Source of the DNA: Abelmoschus esculentus
Taxonomy: Eukaryota > Streptophyta > Magnoliopsida > Malvales > Malvaceae
NCBI GenBank assembly: GCA_035048815.1
Contig: JAUCBN010000020.1
Span: 3,975,501 to 4,039,500, forward strand
Length of the DNA stretch: 64,000 nucleotides
Reading direction: 5' to 3'
Shown here: piece by piece, positions 60,079 to 64,000 of the stretch
How positions within the stretch are numbered: the stretch's first letter is position 1
How the letters are laid out: each line of letters opens with the position of its first letter
Made by a program: the position numbers and the translations under genes
The notes under the pieces: generated by a model
Databases searched by the model: none
Seen by the model: only the letters and a program-made list of their open reading frames with translations
Told to the model about the DNA's origin: nothing

Positions 60079-61019
60079 CTAAGAACAGGTATCGAAACAT
60101 GGTTCGATACCAATACCTTACTACCAAAGCCTGTTTCGAACCACGTATCGATCCACTTCGCGTATTTTAATTATTTTCAAAATCATTTAAAAAGATGACT
60201 CATGGTATCGATACCAGTATCGATACCCCCTTTAATTTCCAACGGCTATTTTAGCGTTTAATGAGTTGACCGTTGGTGGCAGTTAAAACTTTAAAAGATG
60301 GTTGAGATATTTCGAAACATGGTTCGATACCTACCATTACAGTATAGTAATGGCATCAATATCTGTTTCGATACACCCCCTCTTAAAGTCACAACGTCTC
60401 TTTCTTTTTATAGGCTGTTTCGAAAGAGGTTGTTCGTGTTTTGATATTGGTGTCTGCAGAAGTGCATTTATGGTGGAAAGATGAGGTCCTAACGTCTTTA
60501 TTTCAAGTCCCAACAACCACAACGGTTAGAAATCAATGAGGAGGTATAAAATGAAGCAATTCAAGCAGCATTAACAACTATTGAACCTCAAGCAACATTC
60601 AAGCACACAAATCCAACTCCAAAGTACTTCATTGAATATCTTGACTCCCAACTCTTGTAATTTCAATTTGATTCTTTGTAAGCGAGTTTGGGGAGAGTTT
60701 GTTTGTATTTGGGGAAATTATCTATCTTGTGAGAGATTTCAATTTGCCTTTCTTTCATCTTTTATCTTGTGAGGTTGAATCAATTCTTAGGTAGAAGAAT
60801 TGATTCGAATTGTAACGGTTATCCCTTGAACCGAGAAAAAGGTCAAATTCTCTTAGTGAATTGATTTCAAAATCCTTAGTGGGAGCTAAGGTAGTGGATG
60901 TAGAGCTTGTTCCGAAGCTTGAACCACTATAAATCTCTTGTTCTTCATTTTTCTATTTTTACCGAAATTCCACCGACAAAAATTTTAAATAGCCAATTCA
61001 CCCCCCCTCTTGGCCAATT
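60079..61019 (+). mobile_element. Family B LTR, right part
   Basis: Continues the family B LTR interrupted at 46981: ATGGTATCGATACCAGTATC (60204), CAACGGCTATTTTAGCG, AACGGTTATCCCTTGAACC (60816), CCTTAGTGGGAGCTAAGG (60875), GAACCACTATAAATC, and an end near AGATCGATCA. The order matches 2691-3674. Confidence 0.7.
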
Positions 61020-61478
61020 ATCAAGATCGATCAACTCAACACCCTCAAAAACTCATTCCCGAACTAAACCTTCAAACTCTTATTAAACCCTTTTCTTCAT
61101 CAACTTTAACCTTGTGTTATAGAGCCCCGTGAGCTCTAGAACTTCTTCTCCAGCACAAAAACGAGATTTCTAACAAAACTGTCAAAGTTTCAACTTTTAC
61201 CTTTCTCTTTTCTTGCTTTCAAGATGAGGGAGATGAGAAGTAAAGAGACAAAAAGAGTGAGATCATTCTCAACAGAAATTAAAACCCAACCCTCTTACTT
61301 CTCATCTCATTTTGGTATTTACCGAAATACTCTCATCCTACAACCTAAGCCCAAACACCACACAAACCCAAGAGCCTAAGGTCCAAAAAATGGCCCAAAA
61401 CTCAATCCCGAGGCCCAAACACCAGAGTCTAACACCTCGAATTAATCTGATACTCGAATCTGAATTAGGGTCGTGACA
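61020..61478 (-). mobile_element. Family A LTR, right part
   Basis: Resumes the outer element: CAAAAACTCATTCCCGAACTAAACC and an AAGATGAGGGAGATGAG region equal to 41815-42020, ending GGGTCGTGACA, as at 42249 (GGGTCGTTACA). After it comes CTTATCTTT; a similar CTTATCTTC occurs at 45130, possibly a trace of the target duplication, but the left edge does not fit it exactly. Confidence 0.65.
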
Positions 61479-61649
61479 CTTATCTTTCGGCTAAAATATC
61501 AATTTCTATAGCAATGGCAGGTTTGATCAGATTAGAAATAAACATGTTTTTAACTATTGACGTCTAAATTTAAGTTATTTTTATTTTAAATTATATATAT
61601 ATTTTTAAATTTATTTTTCTAATATTAATATCGTTACTAATATTTTTTT

Positions 61650-62460
61650 TAATTTGTTTTAGGATGGGATAGAACGCCGCTTAGATATTTCGTATAATTG
61701 GTTGACATGAGGTTTAGACCCTCGTTGTGAGGATTATATCACTAGAGCCGACTTTGGGCCCGTTTCTAAAATTATTGAGGGTGCCAAACCCGACTTCGAT
61801 CTGATTAATGCCCTGGTAGAGCAGTGGAGGCTAGAGACGCATATATTTCACCTTTCGTGCGGTGAGACGACACTAACTTTGAAGACGTGTCGTACATTCT
61901 CGATCTTCTAGTTCTTGGAGGCGTTATAATTGGTCAAAGCAGTGGAGATTGACTTTAACTTTCTTTTCGATTTTTGGGTGTTACTCTAGTTAAGCTAGAC
62001 GGTGAGTTGGTGTGGCTGCGGTGGCTAAATGAACTATTTAGTATTTTACCGGACGACGCTAATGATACAACGATCAAGGTAAACTTTGTCTTTTAAAATG
62101 TTATTTAAATATATTTCAATTTTTATGTTATAATTTTTTTTGTATAGGCATATGCTCGTGCTCATATTTTAATAATATTCAGTAAGATCTTGATGCCGAA
62201 TAAAACTCGCAACAAAGTTCACCTTATGTATTTACGACATTTGGTGGACTTTGATACTAACGATAAAATTAGTTGGGGATCGGTTGTATTAGCATGTATC
62301 TATATGGAGTTGTGCAAGAACATCGATCCTAATAAGCACGACATTAGAGGTTGTCTTTTTTTTTCAGTCTTGGAAATGATTTTGGATGCCCCTTTTTAAG
62401 CCATAAACTGATCGTTCCTAGTCCATACGTTTTCTCAGCTTGCTTGAGGTAAATATCGAT
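61650..62460 (+). pseudogene. Plant mobile domain (PMD) gene, broken
   Basis: Translation shows the transposase-derived plant mobile domain also found in MAIN-type proteins: LDPRCEDYITRADFGPVSK, INALVEQWRLETHIFHLSCGE, then LVWLRWLNELFSILPDD. A GT-AG intron lies at about 62080-62147 (ATCAAG|GTAAAC ... TGTATAG|GCATATGCT), after which AYARAHILIIFSKILMPN and WGSVVLACIYMELCKNID follow (ORF 62190-62399). Stops (TGA near 61703) and frameshifts (near 61905 and 62380) break it. The domain is common in transposons and a few silencing-related host genes; I read this copy as a decayed transposon gene. Confidence 0.75.
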
Positions 62461-62780
62461 TCTATATATTTTAATTTTTTATTTTAATTATTAAATTATT
62501 TTTTTTTATTTTTGTAGGTAAGTTTCTAATTTAACCCATGTTGGGTTACATAAGTATCTAGAAGCTATCAAACTTGTTATTGAAAAAGAAGTCGAAAATA
62601 ATGTAAGTATTTATTTATAGTTTAATGATTAAATTAAAAAAATTTAAAAATTAGTATCCAAAATAAAAATTCGAGAAAAATTGAGTGACTAAAATACGTA
62701 CTATACCACTCAAAAAATAATTTTTAAAACTTTTTTATTAATAAACATTTTAGTTGTACTAATATATTAAGCATGGAACC
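62461..62780. other. AT-rich spacer
   Basis: AT-rich, possibly intron or 3' remnants of the PMD gene (for example TTTTTGTAGGTAAG near 62510). No feature can be firmly assigned. Confidence 0.4.
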
Positions 62781-62784
62781 ATCA

Positions 62785-63524
62785 ACCATGTAAGCGTACG
62801 GTACATCTTTCTCTTCTCTCGAAGGAAGATATCGATTGATTACCGAGTCGGTGGAGTGAGTGATAGTCGTAGGTAATTTTCCGGTCATTTCCTTTCTTCT
62901 TTATTAGTTTATACTAAAAATTCTACATGTCGGTAATTTTCCGGTCATTTCCTTTCTTTCTTTACTAGCTTGTATTTTCCCGTTAGCTTCTTAGATCATC
63001 GTTACCCTTTTTTTATCACTCGGTTTTCACGGATCACGTCAAATTTTCCATGCTATTGTTGTTATATGTGCTACGGTTTATGTTTCTATGTTTCACAGTT
63101 TATTAAGGTATGTTAGGGTTGTTGATGGTAGCGCTGCTAGTTTTCTTTCTTTGGTTTGACTTTTGTGTTTATTTTATTTTCTTCTTTGTAAATTGGAAAT
63201 GTTCGTTCTCTTAGCTTACTTGTGTTATTTTTGGTGTTTCCTTTTTTCTAACATGGGTTTCCTTTTTTATTTTTTATCTTGCTGTAGTTACCAACATGGT
63301 TAGAAAGAAGAGAATTGATGTATTTTCTGCTGGAGGTGAGAGTTCTCAGTCCGGTAGAAGAGGTTTAGGTCCACAGTCTCAGTAAACTAAACTGGTTGGG
63401 AAGGTTACAGTTCTGGTGGTCGGGGTCGAGGTATGTCGCAACAACAATATGTTGAAGGAGGATCCCATGAATATCAAGGCATGGTGAGCCTCCCCAGCAA
63501 GGAGGACGTGGGAGCTATGGCTAG
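62785..63524 (+). pseudogene. AGO1: ARGONAUTE1-like 5' end: 5'UTR intron and truncated N-terminus
   Basis: From ATG at 63296 the frame reads MVRKKRIDVFSAGGESSQ, typical of the AGO1 N-terminus, and stops at TAA after 29 codons. In another frame GYSSGGRGRGMSQQQYVEGG and, after a further shift, GEPPQQGGRGSYG follow, matching the Gln/Gly-rich AGO1 leader region. Homology ends at about 63524 where an unrelated repeat begins, so PAZ, MID and PIWI are missing. Upstream, a likely 5'UTR exon (about 62790-62873, ...CGTAG|GTAATT) and a T-rich intron ending GCTGTAG at 63286 are kept, so this arose by DNA duplication, not retrocopying. AGO1 loads miRNA in cells; this fragment cannot. Confidence 0.75.
62874..62980. 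repeat. Imperfect tandem duplication in the AGO1-like 5'UTR intron
   Basis: The unit GGTAATTTTCCGGTCATTTC occurs at 62873 and again at 62933, followed each time by CTTTCTT and TTTAYTAG. Two copies about 60 bases apart. Confidence 0.85.
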
Positions 63525-63830
63525 AGGTGGCAAACGGGTCATTCGGTTCGGGTTGTTTCGGTTCGGTTCATTTCGGATTTGTTTGCATTCGGTTTAGATT
63601 CGGTTCGGATCAGTTCAGGTTTCGGTTTTGGTTTTAAATCGGTTATATGATAATTTGGATCGATTCGAATATCGGATCGGTGATTCGGGTCAATATCAAA
63701 TCGGTTGTTTTTGGGTCGGGTCAATATCGGATCGGATGTTTTCGAGTCGAGTTCATGTCGGGTCGTTCGGATCGGTTCGGATCGAGTCAATCTTTGAATT
63801 TTCGGGTTAATTTGGTTTGAGTTGGACTTG
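63522..63830. mobile_element. hAT-like end with degenerate TCGGTTCGG repeats
   Basis: CTAGAGGTGGCAAACGGGTC at 63522 resembles the common plant hAT terminus (TAGGGGTGGCAAA...). The next ~300 bases are built from short degenerate units around TCGGTTCGG and ATCGGATCGG. The open frames on both strands here are by-products of the repeat. The other end would lie beyond the window. Confidence 0.5.
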
Positions 63831-64000
63831 AGTATGAATCTAATTGTGTATATTATATATAGAATTAATCATATATTCTTGTAAAAATATATATTTTTTT
63901 ATTTGTTTGGGGATAAAAGTGAAAAGAGAAAAAAAAATATAAGAGATCATTTGGTCATAAAAAGAGGGGGAAAAATAGAATTATTTATAAAATTTGTTCA
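63831..64000. other. AT-rich end of window
   Basis: AT-rich sequence, probably the interior of the hAT-like element beginning at 63522. Nothing else can be seen before the window ends. Confidence 0.4.

Noticed and set aside
63539..63790. Minus-strand 83-codon frame rich in Arg, Pro and Thr
   Set aside because: Produced by the degenerate TCGGTTCGG repeat; both strands are open for the same reason.

Overview
This window is plant nuclear DNA, almost certainly from a eudicot. It has intron-containing genes with GT-AG splice sites, a plastid-targeted MEP-pathway enzyme, plant L1-type LINEs, Ty3 chromovirus retrotransposons with long LTRs, and a large insertion of degraded plastid DNA. I cannot name the species from the sequence. 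Genes are few; transposons, solo LTRs and AT-rich spacer dominate.

Layout. 1-6.9 kb holds decayed LINEs: one long + copy with an LTR inserted in its reverse transcriptase, then a truncated - copy. 7.2-17.4 kb is a compact island of three complete-looking genes: a WD40 protein of the DPH7 family (+, two exons, 371 aa), a Tim17/Tim22/Tim23-TIMMDC1-like membrane protein (+, five exons, 203 aa), and 1-deoxy-D-xylulose 5-phosphate reductoisomerase, DXR (-, twelve exons, 473 aa). The last two are convergent. A third LINE fragment lies between the first two. All exon chains were joined by hand and keep the reading frame.

17.4-24.9 kb is AT-rich spacer with a ~2 kb solo LTR (perfect 5-bp target duplication) and a ~0.9 kb LTR. 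24.9-43.1 kb has a striking architecture: two diverged copies of a ~2.2 kb nuclear sequence flank a plastid insertion. The plastid order trnI-GAU, rrn16, trnV-GAC, rps12, ndhB is kept, but two LTR-type insertions break it. The plastid genes carry many substitutions, frameshifts and deletions and are dead.

43.1-44.4 kb is a more GC-rich, promoter-like stretch, followed by a hAT-type MITE with a perfect 8-bp target duplication. 45.1-61.5 kb is a three-level nest: a solo LTR contains a second LTR, which contains a 13.1 kb Tekay-like chromovirus (-). The chromovirus is a partly deleted tandem (LTR, internal, LTR, short internal, short LTR) inside one perfect 5-bp target duplication. 61.5-64 kb holds a broken plant-mobile-domain gene, a truncated AGO1 5' end that keeps an apparent 5'UTR intron, and a hAT-like end with a degenerate TCGGTTCGG repeat.

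The three intact genes act in separate processes (diphthamide or trafficking-type WD40 function, mitochondrial membrane biology, plastid isoprenoid synthesis), and I see no functional cluster. The most unusual features are the direct-repeat-flanked plastid insertion, the collapsed tandem chromovirus, and a 12-bp palindrome GGTATCGATACC recurring in otherwise different LTR families.
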